A DNA stretch of 64,000 nt, taken from the NCBI RefSeq assembly GCF_040436345.1, contig NC_133230.1, positions 18,486,197 to 18,550,196 on the forward strand. The letters are read 5' to 3'. The DNA is from Pagrus major. Its lineage: Eukaryota > Chordata > Actinopteri > Spariformes > Sparidae. Positions 1 to 19,396 of the stretch are shown in pieces; positions within the stretch are counted from its first letter, which is position 1, and every line of letters starts with the position of its first letter. The notes beneath the pieces were generated by a model. The model worked only from the letters and a program-made list of their open reading frames with translations. It searched no databases and had not been told where the DNA came from. The position numbers and the translations under genes are program-made.

Positions 1-750
1 TCACTCCTTGCAATCCAGAGTTACAGGGTGCAGTCACTTTTCGGCAGGGCCTGCCAAAAAGTGACTGCACCCTGTAACTCTGGATTGGGAGGGGTTACAT
101 TCTCTGTCTTTTCAGCATTAATAGTAGAGGAAACCAGGTGCATGTACAGTGAATTTGGTCAATATCACTCCTTGCAATCCAGAGTTACAGGGTGCAGTCA
201 CTTTTCGGCAGGGCCTGCCAAAAAGTGACTGCACCCTGTAACTCTGGATTGGGAGGGGTTACATTCTCTGTCTTTTCAGCATTAATAGTAGAGGAAACCA
301 GGTGCATGTACAGTGAATTTGGTCAATATCACTCCTTGCAATCCAGAGATACAGGGTGCAGTCGCTTTTCGGCAGGGCCTGCTGAAAAGTGACTGCACCC
401 TGTAACTCTGGATTGGGAGGGGTTACATTCTCTGTCTTTTCAGCATTAATAGTAGAGGAAAGCAGGTGCATGTACAGTGAATTTGGTCAATATCACTCCT
501 TGCAATAAGGACTTACAGGGTGCAGTCGCTTTTCGGCAGGGCCTGCCGAAAAGGGACTGCACCCTGTAACTCTGGATTGGGAGGGGTTACATTCTCTGTC
601 TTTTCAGCATTAATAGTAGAGGAAACCAGGTGCATGTACAGTGAATTTGGTCAATATCACTCCTTGCAATCCAGAGTTACAGGGTGCAGTCACTTTTCGG
701 CAGGGCCTGCCGATAAGGACTTACAGGGTGCAGTCACTTTTCGGCACTAC
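1..750. repeat. Tandem array of 164-bp units, each carrying a 69-bp near-perfect palindrome
   Basis: The sequence repeats with a 164-bp period (hairpins at 15-83, 179-247, 343-411 and 507-575, then a broken fifth copy from about 671). Each unit holds two 34-nt arms that are reverse complements around a single central base; in the first copy the arms differ at one position. The copies are nearly identical, so the array is young or homogenised. It runs off the left edge, so its full size is unknown. The last copy is cut and re-joined to a partial arm near 709-745, next to an (AAT)n tract. Short open frames inside the units recur with the 164-bp period and are not genes. The palindrome could be two head-to-head transposon ends; I cannot name a family. 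Confidence 0.9.
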
Positions 751-843
751 ACCTGTTTCAAAATTAAACTGACAGCTGCCTCCTGTGGATATAGGTCTGA
801 CTCTGTGAGACTACTATCGCTATTCCGCCCACTAAAACCAAAT

Positions 844-845
<2 letters not shown>

Positions 846-897
<52 letters not shown>
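846..897. repeat. (AAT)n microsatellite
   Basis: About 17 uninterrupted AAT/TAA triplets. In one frame they read as polyasparagine, which is an artefact. The tract sits between the palindromic array and the pole2 promoter. Confidence 0.95.
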
Positions 898-898
<1 letters not shown>

Positions 899-959
899 GC
901 GTAAATGTAAAATAAACATGTTTAAAAAAAACAACAACTTTATTTTGCGCGCTACAGGA

Positions 960-1035
960 GCGCGTCAGCGGAAGTGACGAAATACATGCGGAAGTTGACA
1001 TTTAGCGCCAAGTCTTGAGTTGGACAGTAACAAAC
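960..1035 (+). promoter_or_regulatory. pole2 proximal promoter / 5' UTR with E2F-like and ETS-like sites
   Basis: TTTAGCGCCA at 1001-1010 fits the E2F consensus (TTTSGCGC) and lies about 26 bp before the pole2 start codon. GCGGAAGT at 968-975 and GCGGAAGT at 988-995 carry GGAA cores like ETS sites. There is no TATA box nearby. E2F control fits an S-phase replication gene. The motifs are visible; their use is inferred. Confidence 0.55.
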
Positions 1036-4000
1036 ATGGATGTCGCTCGCAAAATAAAGACAAAAGTGTCGGCTGGCTTCAAGATGCGGGGACTTATGCT
1101 ACGACCGTATGTATTTAAATAATGGGTATAAGTTGTTAAAACGATTTTGGCTAATGTTGTAACGTTGTTGCCATTCGTGCAGCGACAGAGCTAACACAAT
1201 GCATCTGTCACCTCAAAGGACACACATACACAGTGGTCGAAAAACTTTGTGAGCTGTAATAGTTTGATGCAGGCTGGGGTTTTGTGTAGGTTTTTATGTT
1301 TTCTTAGGTTTTGCTGTAACTTGTAATAACTTTCATCGCTTAATGTCAGATTTAACTGACTGTTAAACAGCTCTCAGCATCAGCTGCTAAATGCTCATTG
1401 CAGTGATTCCACTTCAACTCAACTATTTTCAACACTTGAAAACCTTCAGAGGCTTCAGCTGACACTTTTTCCCACATTAAAGTGTATTTACAGGTCCTTG
1501 GGATTACTAGTGCATATGGCTTATAATACAAAAACAGCAACAACATATGCCTGTCTTTTTGTTGTTTTGTGCTCCAGTGAAGCCAGCAGGTACCTCGTTG
1601 AAGTACTGGAGTCTGTCGATCCCTCTGAACTGGATGATGTCATTGAAAGGGTCCTGGATGCAGTGGAAAAGCAGCCGTGTAAGTACTGCGGTACTACCAG
1701 TCCCTCCAGATCAGTGTGATTGGTTCAGAATCTGCTGTATGCAGTGTGTTTCTTTGTTTTCCTGAGGTGTGTTTGTAGATTTTTGCCAAAGGTTTTTTTT
1801 TTTTCCCGAACAGTGTCCTCTAGTATGATAGAGCTGTCTGTGGTGGAAAGTGCTGTGCAGGATTGCACTCAGTCTTGTGATGAAACCATGTAAGTGTTTT
1901 GATCAACTGATCTCTCCATTAGTTTATTTTTCCATTTTATAGCTTATCAGCCTACAATTAGATGTAGCTGTTGTTATTAGCTGCATGTTCCTGTAGAAAA
2001 TCTTACAAATAAGAATTGTTTGATTCAATTCCAGAGATAATGTTTTCAACATTATTGGCGCCTTCGATGTGCCCAGATACATCTTCAGTGTGGAGCGGAA
2101 GAAATTTGTACCGTGAGTAAAAGAGACCGTTTTCTTTTTTGTGTCAAAGTGAACCCAAAATGATTTCAGACGGATTGCCTCAGTTTTTTGCTGCTGATGT
2201 TGCAGACCACGTGTTCTACTGTTGCTTGCAGGCACAGTTTTAAAAGCTTTAATTTAGTATATAACTTTTTTTATTCAGAATTAGTATGACGACCCATCCG
2301 GCCCCCAGCCTGTGTGGTTTGGCCAAAGACAAAGCTGAACTCTTCAGGGAGCGCTACACCATCTTACAACAGGTCAGTAGGCTCTGTTCATCACCCAATT
2401 CGACCCACTCTCTTTGCTGATACGTCTAGTATATGTTGCGTGCATGTTGTATTTATATGGACATGTTTTTTGTAGCGAATACATCGGCATGAGCTCTTCA
2501 CCCCGCCTGCAATAGGAGCTGCAGTTGAAGAGGGTCAAAACAAATTTCAGGTAACAAATCCTAAACCACTCTAATAACTACCATAATCTTTTTTTTTTAC
2601 TTGAGACATTGCACTCATGAATACTTAACTACTTTAATAGTTGGAGATTGACAATAAACCACATTTGACTGTTTTTTTTTGTTTGTTTTTGTATGATTTG
2701 CTCTCTCTAGCTCAAGACAATAGAAGCACTGCTCGGTAGCACAGCCAAACTGGGAGAGGTGATTGTACTTGGGATGGTCACACAACTGAAAGAGGTGAGT
2801 TAGTGAAGAAAGGTTCTATGAGGTCTGTGTTTCAGGACAATATAGTTTATTTCCATCAAGTTTCTGAAACATTTCTTAATTTTTTTAAGGGTAAATTTTT
2901 CCTGGAGGACCCGAGTGGAACAGTACAGCTGGACATGTCCAAAGCAATATCCTTTCATTTGTTTGTTGGAGCTCGTCAACAAAAAACTACTTTATGTTGT
3001 ACAATATTTTGTTACTTCCTTAAGTAGGTTCTCACCAGTTTCATAATGGCCTGTACACAGAATCCTGCTTTGTCCTGGCAGAGGGTAAGTTACAACTACA
3101 AATGACAAAACAGAATATGATTAAAACTATTATTGCAATAGTATTATTGCACTATAAGAAGTGAAGTTTTGCCCCTTGTCCCGTAGGTTGGTACGAGGAC
3201 TCGGTTTTCCACGTCAATGGCTTCGGGTTTCCACCAACAGAGCCGTCATTAAGCACAAGGTCAGTGGATTGAGGGAAAAGTGTTCAGACAAACTTCCATT
3301 GCAAGTAAAAGTTTGAGCTGTCAGTGTGGTAATATGAGCAGTCCTACATTATATATTAGATTAAGTCTATAACTTTTCACGTTTAAATTACAGTGAAGGT
3401 GAATGAGGATCCAGTGTCCCATCTGTCGTGTTGTGTTAATTTGTGTCCAGTAAAGCTTAAGTTATGTAAAGACAAATACTACATATTCTTTACTTAAGTG
3501 TTTAGGTCAGACATCTTTGCCTCATTTGCATCTTTCCTGATTTTTCAATTTATTCTACAAGCTCCATAGACACTCTACCTCAGAGTGTCTGCAGGTACTC
3601 AAAAAGTCTCAAATTAAAATGTATAAATAATAGTCATTAAAAGTCATTGAAAGGCATTAAATGTGAATTTGTCAGGTCTAAATTGCCACAAACGTTTTAT
3701 CTAAGTCCACATTTCTGATGTGAAAAGTCTTTACACCTACCACTGATGCTGATACTCTTTATTTACTTTATACTTGCACTTACTCATTGGCAAATGTAGA
3801 TTAGCTGAACTCACTCTAATACCCATATTCCTGCATAAAACCTACCTCTGCGCACGGCCACATACAGTATATGTTGCTTCTCTACCTACTTAAGTGAAAT
3901 ACTTGGAAAAGAGAAGAAAAAGTAAATTGCTTAAAGATTATCTAAAAAAGCATTCACTTTGAATGCTTTTATATGCCCTGTTTCTTCTTACTTACTATGT

Positions 4001-5702
4001 GATCCTTACTTTATTGCCAGGGCATACTACGGCAATATGAACTTCTTCGGCGGTCCATCCACCACTTCGGTGAAGGCCTCAGCCAAGCTGAAGCAGCTGG
4101 AGGAGGAGAATGAGGACGCCATGTTTGTAATCGTGTCCGATGTGTGGCTGGACAACGTTGAAGTGATGGAAAAGCTCAACCTCATGTTCTCAGGTGTGTT
4201 ACAGCATCATGGGCTTAGACCTTACACGTCGAGAATCTGCACTTTATGAGACACTAATTCATTTTAACTTCACTTTGTTGTTTCCTACAGGTTACGCTTC
4301 GATGCCTCCAACCTGTTTCATTTTGTGTGGGAACTTCTCTTCAGCGCCGTATGGAAACGCACAGATCAAAGCGCTCAAAGGTGAGACTTTTTGGTCCCAA
4401 TCACTCAAAACATGCTGGAGATATAGAGATAGCATCTCAGAATCTCATTAATGTTTCTGTTTTTAGAGTCACTGAAGGCTCTTGCTGATGCTATATGTGC
4501 ACACCCCAACATTCACAGCAGGTAGGATCTTATAGAGTTGTTTTTCTAGTATGCTCTGCTCTATTCTTAACTGTTTAAGTTTGAATGTGTCTGATGTGAA
4601 CATGTCCATCCTAAACCTGCAGTAGTCGCTTTGTGTTTGTTCCGGGCCCTGAAGACCCTGGTCCTGGCACCATCCTGCCAAGGTAAGCCTTCAGAGACAT
4701 CTGCTTTTTAACAACATTGTGTTCAATGATTTGGACAAACTTGGATAAATATGTTTCCCTCAGGCCTCCCTTGGCAGATCACATCACAGAGGAGTTCAGA
4801 CAGCGGGTGCCATTTTCTGTGTTCACTACTAACCCATGCAGGTAAAACAAATGAGGCTTTAATTTAATGTAAACAAATATATATATATTGTTTCTTGTGC
4901 TCAGTTGAGTTTTGATATACGCAAGGTTGATTTGTAAGCCTTTGAGGCATGTGGAACAGGCTCATGACATTTGGTAGTTTCTCTGTTCTTAAAAACTTTT
5001 AAGTGGCCTGCTATGTTTTTCTCGTCAGGATCCAGTACTGCAGCCAGGAGATCGTCATTATGAGGGAAGACCTGGTAAACAAGATGTGCAGGAACTGCGT
5101 CCGCTTGCCCACTGACAATCTTGACATTCCAAACCATGTGAGTTTTAACTTCTCTGAGCAAACCTTCAAATACATTTTTTTGTATATACATAAATTAACT
5201 TGTCTTCATCCTCCTCCTCTCCCCAGTTTGTTAAGACCATCCTATCCCAGGGTCACTTGACTCCCCTGCCTCTGTATGTCAGTCCCGTATTCTGGGCGTA
5301 CGACTACTCCATGCGTGTCTACCCGGTCCCTGATGTTATCGTCTTCGCAGACAAATACGACCCCTTCAGCATCACAAACACAGACTGCCTCTGTGTCAAC
5401 CCGGTAAGAAACAGAAGAAACCCCAAGTGAGGGCTCTAAAAATGACCGTTTGACAGAAAATGATAAATGTGGTGTTAGTCACTAATATAATTTGTCAATA
5501 ATTAATTTCTACAGGGCTCATTCCCAAGAAGTGGCTTCACATTTAAGGTGTACTACCCATCCAACAGAACTGTTGAGGACAGGTGGGTTTCACTTTTCTC
5601 TCCATGCAATTCAGTACAGATTATTGCAGTTTCAACCATCACTAATGTTCTTACTAATCAGTTGTCCTCTTATGTGTTCACAGCAAACTTCAAGGACTCT
5701 AA
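1036..5702 (+). CDS. pole2: DNA polymerase epsilon subunit 2 (B subunit), 19 exons
   Basis: Accessory B subunit of the leading-strand polymerase epsilon; it links the catalytic subunit to the CMG helicase in the nucleus. Exons: 1036-1106, 1578-1678, 1814-1889, 2035-2112, 2279-2372, 2476-2550, 2711-2794, 2890-2946, 3036-3084, 3187-3259, 4021-4193, 4291-4380, 4467-4521, 4623-4682, 4764-4841, 5029-5137, 5227-5403, 5515-5582, 5684-5702. The sum is 1587 nt, giving 528 aa against 527 in human as I recall it. Residues 1-75 or so match the N-terminal helical domain. The rest is the OB fold and the inactive calcineurin-like phosphoesterase fold, with matches such as [22 protein letters not shown] and [14 protein letters not shown]. 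The protein ends VEDSKLQGL. The start codon agrees with the human N-terminus (family pattern SAFKLRGLLLR). All introns are GT-AG except intron 8, which is AT-AC. Identification is very secure. Confidence 0.97.
2947..3035 (+). other. pole2: AT-AC minor-class (U12-type) intron 8 of pole2
   Basis: The 89-bp intron begins ATATCCTT, the exact U12 5' splice consensus, and ends CTCAC. TTCCTTAAG at 3016-3024 matches the U12 branch site, with the branch adenosine 12-13 nt before the AC. Splicing here joins codons ..SKA and QFH.. in frame, as in the human protein; no GT-AG alternative does so. Confidence 0.93.
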
Positions 5703-5846
5703 AGAAAAGTGTGAACTTATAACTGGATGTGTTTCGGTTGTTTTGTATATTGCCTGTGTATGATAGTTATGCTTAAAATGGATTCGCAATCAAGCGGCTG
5801 TAGTGTTTTATTTTCTTTTTATCTGTCTGTATGTTTTGTCATGAAT

Positions 5847-5852
5847 AATAAA
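5847..5852 (+). other. pole2 polyadenylation signal
   Basis: AATAAA 145 bp after the pole2 stop codon, followed by a T-rich stretch. The 3' UTR is about 170 nt. Confidence 0.75.
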
Positions 5853-5869
5853 GGTTTTATTCTTTGTAC

Positions 5870-6469
5870 TGAACATTCTGACATCTTAGTTTGTCCTAGG
5901 GTTAACAATCTGCCTTGAAGAGTGTAGAGTTACTGAATAAAATTGCACTCGTTATAGATGAGTGCCAAATCAGGAGTATTAGTTTCCATATTTGCAAGCA
6001 ATTGACTATTGCTATAACTGCTGTTAATGAAAAGGGTTAAACAAGTAAAAACTTTTACTTTGAAAATGACTTGTCAATGTAATATTGTTGTTTTTTCACC
6101 AGCTAAAGAAAAAAAAGATTATGAAAACTTAGCCTTAGCTTGATATAAAATATATGTATATATATTTAAATATTTATATATATATATTTATGTATGTGTA
6201 TATATATTTATATATGTGTATGTATATATAAATATATATATATTACTACTGTAAATAATTACGAGATATGAGGGGCAAATTCAGTTTTGACTTTATATAA
6301 TATTTGCGACTTTTTATATCTCATAATAAGGACTTTTCACACAGTTTCCAGTGTTTATATTTAATTTTGACTTTCGATTTCATTATTTTTCTACTTTTTT
6401 TCTTTAAATGTCATAATTATGACTCACCATGAGAGTACACTTATGTATGCAGATGGCTGCTGTTTCATG
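5870..6469. other. pole2-klhdc2 spacer, AT-rich
   Basis: No exon or RNA gene seen. It holds an imperfect (TA)n tract at about 6149-6245. The rest is AT-rich single-copy-looking sequence. Confidence 0.6.
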
Positions 6470-7340
6470 CCGACCTCACCAAGATGACGGACTTTGGAAG
6501 TCGACAACTTCCGGTCGTGCCCCCAGAACGCTTGTGATGACCTCACTTAAATGTCGGACTGCTTTTTGAATTTTTCAGACAACAATCATCTGACAAGGTA
6601 CGTTAACGACAGGTGTGGATACGTTTAACTCAGATTTTGCAATTACAGGAGGGTTAGCTTCGACACCACCGCGGCTGCTATCATTTCAGCACCTCTCTTT
6701 GTTTGCATTTTCAAGTTACAAAACGTGCTGTGGCTTTTCGATCCGATCTCGGAACTTCCTGCCGTGGTAGCCCAAACATTGCAGCCGAAAGTCTCCATTA
6801 AGTGTCGAACAGCTGTTGGATGCTCGCTAGCTCGGTGACCGGCCAAATAGTTTATGGCATTTTTAATGAGGACGAAAGCCAAGCTAATAGCTAATGTTAA
6901 TTTAACCTAGTAACCCGGAGGGGTAAGCTAGTCAAAGTAGGTCACCAGTAATCGTGCTGCCAGCTAGCATGATCTGATCTGTTCCCATGATTAATAGTTC
7001 CGCTGGTTAAGCTAGCAAGCTGAATTTTCGCCAACAGAGTGACGTAGACTATAAAGTTGAAGGTATGTGTTACATTTACCTAGAAAACTGCACGCTGGAG
7101 AGAATATGCCAATGTTGTTGTGTCCTATTCTTTAACCTAACTATCTGGAAAATCTATTATCATTTCCTGACAGCCAGTGTTTTGAATGTGGGTCGTTGTC
7201 TGATTAGCCTATTGCAGATCATTGAACAAACAGTCCAAGACTAATCAGGTAATCGAATAATCCAATCAGCTTTAACCTAGTGTAACCCAGTGATTTCTCT
7301 TTCTCACTCTTGCCCTGACAGCAGACAAAGAGAGGCTGAC
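6470..7340 (+). promoter_or_regulatory. klhdc2 promoter, probable non-coding first exon and 5' intron
   Basis: ACTTCCGG, an ETS-type site, lies near 6507-6514. CAAG|GTACGT near 6597 is a good splice donor, and CCCTGACAG just before 7322 is a good acceptor. A 5' non-coding exon at roughly 6520-6597 spliced to the start-codon exon is therefore likely, but it is inferred. The intervening sequence shows nothing else. Confidence 0.4.
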
Positions 7341-10300
7341 ATGGCAGAGAGAATGGCAGAGATGGAGGAAGACATGGGAGATGTGCCTGCCGGAGAGGAT
7401 GACAATGACTCAGACAGAGATGATGAAGATGACAGACTGTTCGCATGGATGGTGAATGACGATATGGACGAGGATGAGGAGGAAGAGGAGGTGGAGGATG
7501 AACAGCCCTTGGACACTGAAGCGTCGGAGTCGTTTGAGTTGGATACCCCAGCTGAGCGCAGTGGTCATATAGCAGTGATTGACAGAAACATCATGTATGT
7601 GTGGGGTGGATACAAGGTAAGCAGTTAATTAGATGTATCTCCTAAAAACTGCCTTTTCTTTTTATTTGTTTCTCCCCCCACAGTCTGCATATTTATTTAA
7701 CCAACATTGTGTTCCCCCTCTCTGCACAAGAATGCTCAAAACCACGGATTCTTCGACTTGTACCTGCCAAGGAATGAGATCTGGACATACAACATGGAGT
7801 CAGGAGTATGGTAATTGCCAGCCGTCACATTTAAGTTGCATATCGATAATACATCCTTACATTAAATAAATGTCATTTGCTCACTATGAAAACAAATCAA
7901 ACTTGTTTGTTTACAGGGCGAAGCATGTAGCCGGTGGTAACCTGCACACGTCCATGTCAGGCAGCTGCGGGGTGTGTGTTGATGGAGTCCTCTACCTTTT
8001 TGGAGGTCATCACGCCAGGGGAAACACAAACAGGGTACGGTTTGCGTGTTGCATACAGCATCAAATGATTGCATCATGTTAAAGACCTTGAGGCGTGTCG
8101 GCCTGCTGTTTGCGCTCATCTTTCAGAACTCCTGTATTCTGTGTATTCTCTCCAGATCTACCGCCTGCCCCTGAGAGCTCCCAGCCTCGTTTGGGAGGAA
8201 ATGAGGGATCTTAAAGGACTCCCTCCATCCTGTAAGGACAAGCTAGGGTGCTGGGTTCAGAAGAACAGGTGAGTGACGACTACGCTTTTGTTTTTTTGTT
8301 ATTTGGGCGTTAAGCGAACACGTTAAATCCCCAGTGTTTCTCCTACTGTGCTTTGGAAGTGGTAGCATGCCAATGAATTTTAGTAAGCTGCTCTTCATTG
8401 ATAAATAAGCTCCCAGATCATCTTCTTCTACTTTGCCACGGTCACATGGTTTAATATGATTTCAGTGAAGACGAGAATCTTTTGTAACAACATATTGATT
8501 TGAACAGTTTTATTTAAAGAAGTATTAATTACAAACTTCCACCAAAAGTCAAGTTTGACTTCCAGCCTGCAAATGCAAAGATGTAAACACAGTTTCCTGA
8601 GTGTGGTATGACAAAAATCTTAAACATGTGGCACATGTCAGAACATGTTAATGTGGCCTTCAAGCCATGTGACCATGTTAACCATAGTTTGGGTGATATT
8701 TAAAGTATGTTTTGTCTGATATTGTTTCCACAGACTTATATTCTTTGGGGGCTATGGCTACGCTGCACAAGGACCTCATCAAGGGACTTTTGAATATGAT
8801 GAATCGTCTTCACTTGTGGTCTGTAAACCAAAAAATCTCTCCATGCATTACTGACTATGTGTTACTTCTAATCAGTGTGTATTTAAATATAATGCTGGAG
8901 AGTCTACTTCTGTATTTAAAATATTTGACTTTTTTTGTTTGTTTACAGTGGGACAGCCTTGGGCGAGGCTGGAACAACCACATCCACATCCTGGACCTGG
9001 AGACATATACATGGAGCCAGCCCATCACTACGGTAAATACTTGCACAGACGCCACTAATTCCACCTCACACAACCCTAATAACCCACACAGGCTCGCATG
9101 CACACACATGTTGAGCTAACTCCCTGCCCATGTCCAAACAGTAGCGTCTCCCCTTTAGGAGATATTACAATAAACACTGAATAATCTGTTACATTGTCCT
9201 TCTTCTCTCTGTAGGGGAACACCCCATCACCCAGAGCAGCTCACGCCTGTGCCACAGTTGGTAACCGAGGCTATGTGTTCGGGGGACGATACAAGGTGAA
9301 GATAATAAAACTTGAGAATTCAGGATGTGTGTCTCTTTAGCCTCTTAATAATGAACACGGTTGATTTTTCCTCCCTTTTTCAAATGTGCAGTGACATTTG
9401 TGCATCTCTTCTGTTGTCTAATTCCACCTCCCATCCTCCTTTGGCACACAGAACTTCAGACTAAATGACTTGTACTACATTGACCTGGACACATGGGAGT
9501 GGCATGAAATGTAAGCGCTGTTCTTTTTCATTCACGCAAATCTCACTACACAAGTTGTTGGAAGACATTAGTTAACAGGATACCTTTTTGTTAATGACAG
9601 GAGGGAAACTATGCCCAATATTGACCATGTTATCTTATAACAAGCACCAAAAGTGATCCATCCTTCTTGGTTCCACCCTCAAGCATTCTCTCGTTTCTGT
9701 TTTCTATCGTGCTCACATTCCCCTGTGACCCTCCCTGCCTTGTTGTAGGAACGTTCCCCAGCATGGTCCCGTGGGCCGGTCTTGGCACTCCTTCACTCCC
9801 GTGTCACCAGACCACATCTTCTTATTTGGAGGGTTCACCACAGAAAGAGAGACACTGAGTGAGTCTGATGCTCTGTTCTGGAGTAGCAAATAACCCTCAA
9901 AATGATCGCTGGTCTCAAGAAGATATCATCTGTCTTTCAGGTGATGCTTGGCTGTACTGTGTGAGCAAGAATGAATGGAAGCCTTTCAGACACAGTCACG
10001 TAGAGCGACCAAGGTACATCTCGTAGATAAGGTTTCAGCTAAATGAGGCACACTGATTTGGGTGTGTGTTTGTGAAAGCAAACTCTTACTGTATGCAGAC
10101 GGTTGTTGACATTGTGCTGTTTGTTTCAGGCTGTGGCATACAGCATGCTCCGGTCCCGATGGGGAAGTGTTTGTGTTTGGAGGGTGTGCCAACAACCTAT
10201 TGTCTCATCAAAGAGCTGTAAGCTGCAAGTCATATCTTAATAAAGCATATTTTTATACATACATTAAAAGATTTTCGAGTGAATTGAACTACATTTTTCT

Positions 10301-10589
10301 TACTTGACAGGCGCACAGCAACGAGTTACTGGTTTTCAACGTTCAGCCCAAATCCCTAGTCCGGTGAGTGTGTGCAGAAGCAAAGACGATGCCCTACAAT
10401 GTACACCTGACACTGAAATGATCTGTTTTTCTTATTTTGTGCTCGCTTTCGCCCACCCTCTCCAGTTTCTGCATGGAGACCGTTCTGCAGCACAAGGAGC
10501 GTTTGTCCAGTTACTGGGACTGCTTGCCTAAACACCTCCTGCACAGCCTCAAACAGAGAATGTCACGCGTCAACACACTGGGCTCCTAG
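7341..10589 (+). CDS. klhdc2: Kelch domain-containing protein 2, CUL2 E3 substrate receptor, 13 coding exons
   Basis: KLHDC2 is a Kelch-propeller receptor of CRL2 that recognises C-terminal diglycine degrons. Exons: 7341-7616, 7731-7810, 7917-8034, 8156-8268, 8734-8818, 8949-9032, 9215-9295, 9452-9510, 9749-9858, 9941-10013, 10130-10217, 10311-10363, 10466-10589. The sum is 1344 nt, 447 aa. From about residue 70, Kelch blades follow (AERSGHIAVID, YLFGGHHARGNTN, LIFFGGYGY, VFGGRYKN, FLFGGFTTE, VFGGCANNLL). The C-terminal LPKHLLHSLKQRM is the KLHDC2-type cullin-box region, and the chain ends in Gly-Ser as in human KLHDC2. Residues 1-65 are an acidic extension rich in Asp/Glu, longer than in human as I recall it. 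I chose the first in-frame ATG of the acceptor exon; ATGs 12 and 24 bp downstream are alternatives. KLHDC1 is less likely because of the C-terminal match. Confidence 0.95.
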
Positions 10590-11392
10590 GCTGAGCGGAA
10601 GCCATCAATCCAGACCGGAGCATTACAGGGGAATATGTGTATATGTACAGTATATATGAGATGAGCGGGTAGTCCTATTAGAGCATTAGTTTAATGTGTG
10701 TGGACACTTGCAAAAAAAAAATCTCTAAGCAATAGTGAACAGCTGTGGAACTGTTGGAAACGGTCCTGGCCGTTTATTATCTTACAGGTTGAACTCTTGC
10801 AAAGCCAGTGGAACCTTTTTAATTGAGTAGCAGCGTTGACAGCGGGAGCCCAGAACTACCTTTCAGTTATGTTTTGTTCCTGGCTCAACATATATTTTTC
10901 AAATGGACTTTTATTTTATAAATCGTTCAGAAAAAGCTAAAATTGAGGAAGAACACTGAAAGAAACCGTGTGTGAAAATGCGTTGTGTTACTGAGGCTGA
11001 TGGGGAAGAAATATGGTTTGGAGTTGGCAGGATTTAAGCTTTGTGAACTTCCTTCCCTCCACAAGATTATAGTTCCTCCTGTACCCGAGAGTCAGAGGGA
11101 GAGTTCTGGTCCAAACATGCCATTCACTTGTTGAAAATTGTGTTTTCACTGTCCTTGCTCAAAAATCGAACCAACTTAAAGTATGTGTCTAATGTCTTAA
11201 AACTAAATTCAGCAGTGCAAGGCTGAAACAGGTTTGCTTTAACCATGCAGATTTTTTTAATGATTCCTGTAACTAATGTATGAGATCTTGAATGCAGACA
11301 TCTCTTAGATCTTGGGTAGTTTAAGTTGTCACAGACCTAAAACTAGTGCTTCTTTACGCGAGACTATCTACTCTGAAGCCACAGAAATGTTA

Positions 11393-11423
<31 letters not shown>

Positions 11424-11710
11424 AAGTAATTTATATATTTGTGAGGAAATGTGTGGGTTCTGTGTTCTGAAAGTGGCTTTTAAAGCCTTGCAATCGTCAT
11501 GAGTGGCTCCTGTAGCATTTCAATTTCATCAATGACTTAAATACTGCAAGTGTATTGGCAGTGGAGCCATGTTGCAGTGAAATGCCTCATGTCAGCAGGG
11601 CTCTGTTTGTATTTGCCTGGTTTGCACAATGTTCTGTTGGTGTTTTTTATTGTAGAATATGATGCATATTGTTTCTTTGTACACAAAGAATAAACACATA
11701 CCGTAAGACG
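10590..11710 (+). other. klhdc2 3' UTR with AATAAA at 11689-11694
   Basis: About 1.1 kb from the stop to a canonical AATAAA. It holds a short (AT)n run at about 11399-11423 and no other feature. The end faces and probably overlaps the nemf 3' end. Confidence 0.7.
11646..11651 (-). other. Candidate nemf polyadenylation signal (overlaps klhdc2 3' UTR)
   Basis: TTTATT on the plus strand is AATAAA on the minus strand, 191 bp below the nemf stop. I saw no AATAAA or ATTAAA nearer the stop on this strand. If it is used, nemf and klhdc2 transcripts overlap tail to tail. Confidence 0.5.
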
Positions 11711-11841
11711 TGTCGTGTTCAGCTTTGTTAATTTACATGTTTTCATTTCAGACAAATTGTTCAACAAATACAATCTTTAGAATAAAATTTTTCATATCCA
11801 CGTCTGCAGACTGAACTGATGGATCTGTGGTCGCTCGTCTC

Positions 11842-19396
<7,555 letters not shown>

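Noticed and set aside
1-740. Regular repeats that might suggest a CRISPR-like array
   Set aside because: The window is vertebrate, the units are contiguous with no variable spacers, and no cas-like genes exist.
520-915. 131-codon open frame ending in polyasparagine
   Set aside because: It is read across the 164-bp satellite and the (AAT)n microsatellite; no splice sites, no conservation of pattern, and the neighbouring units are non-coding.
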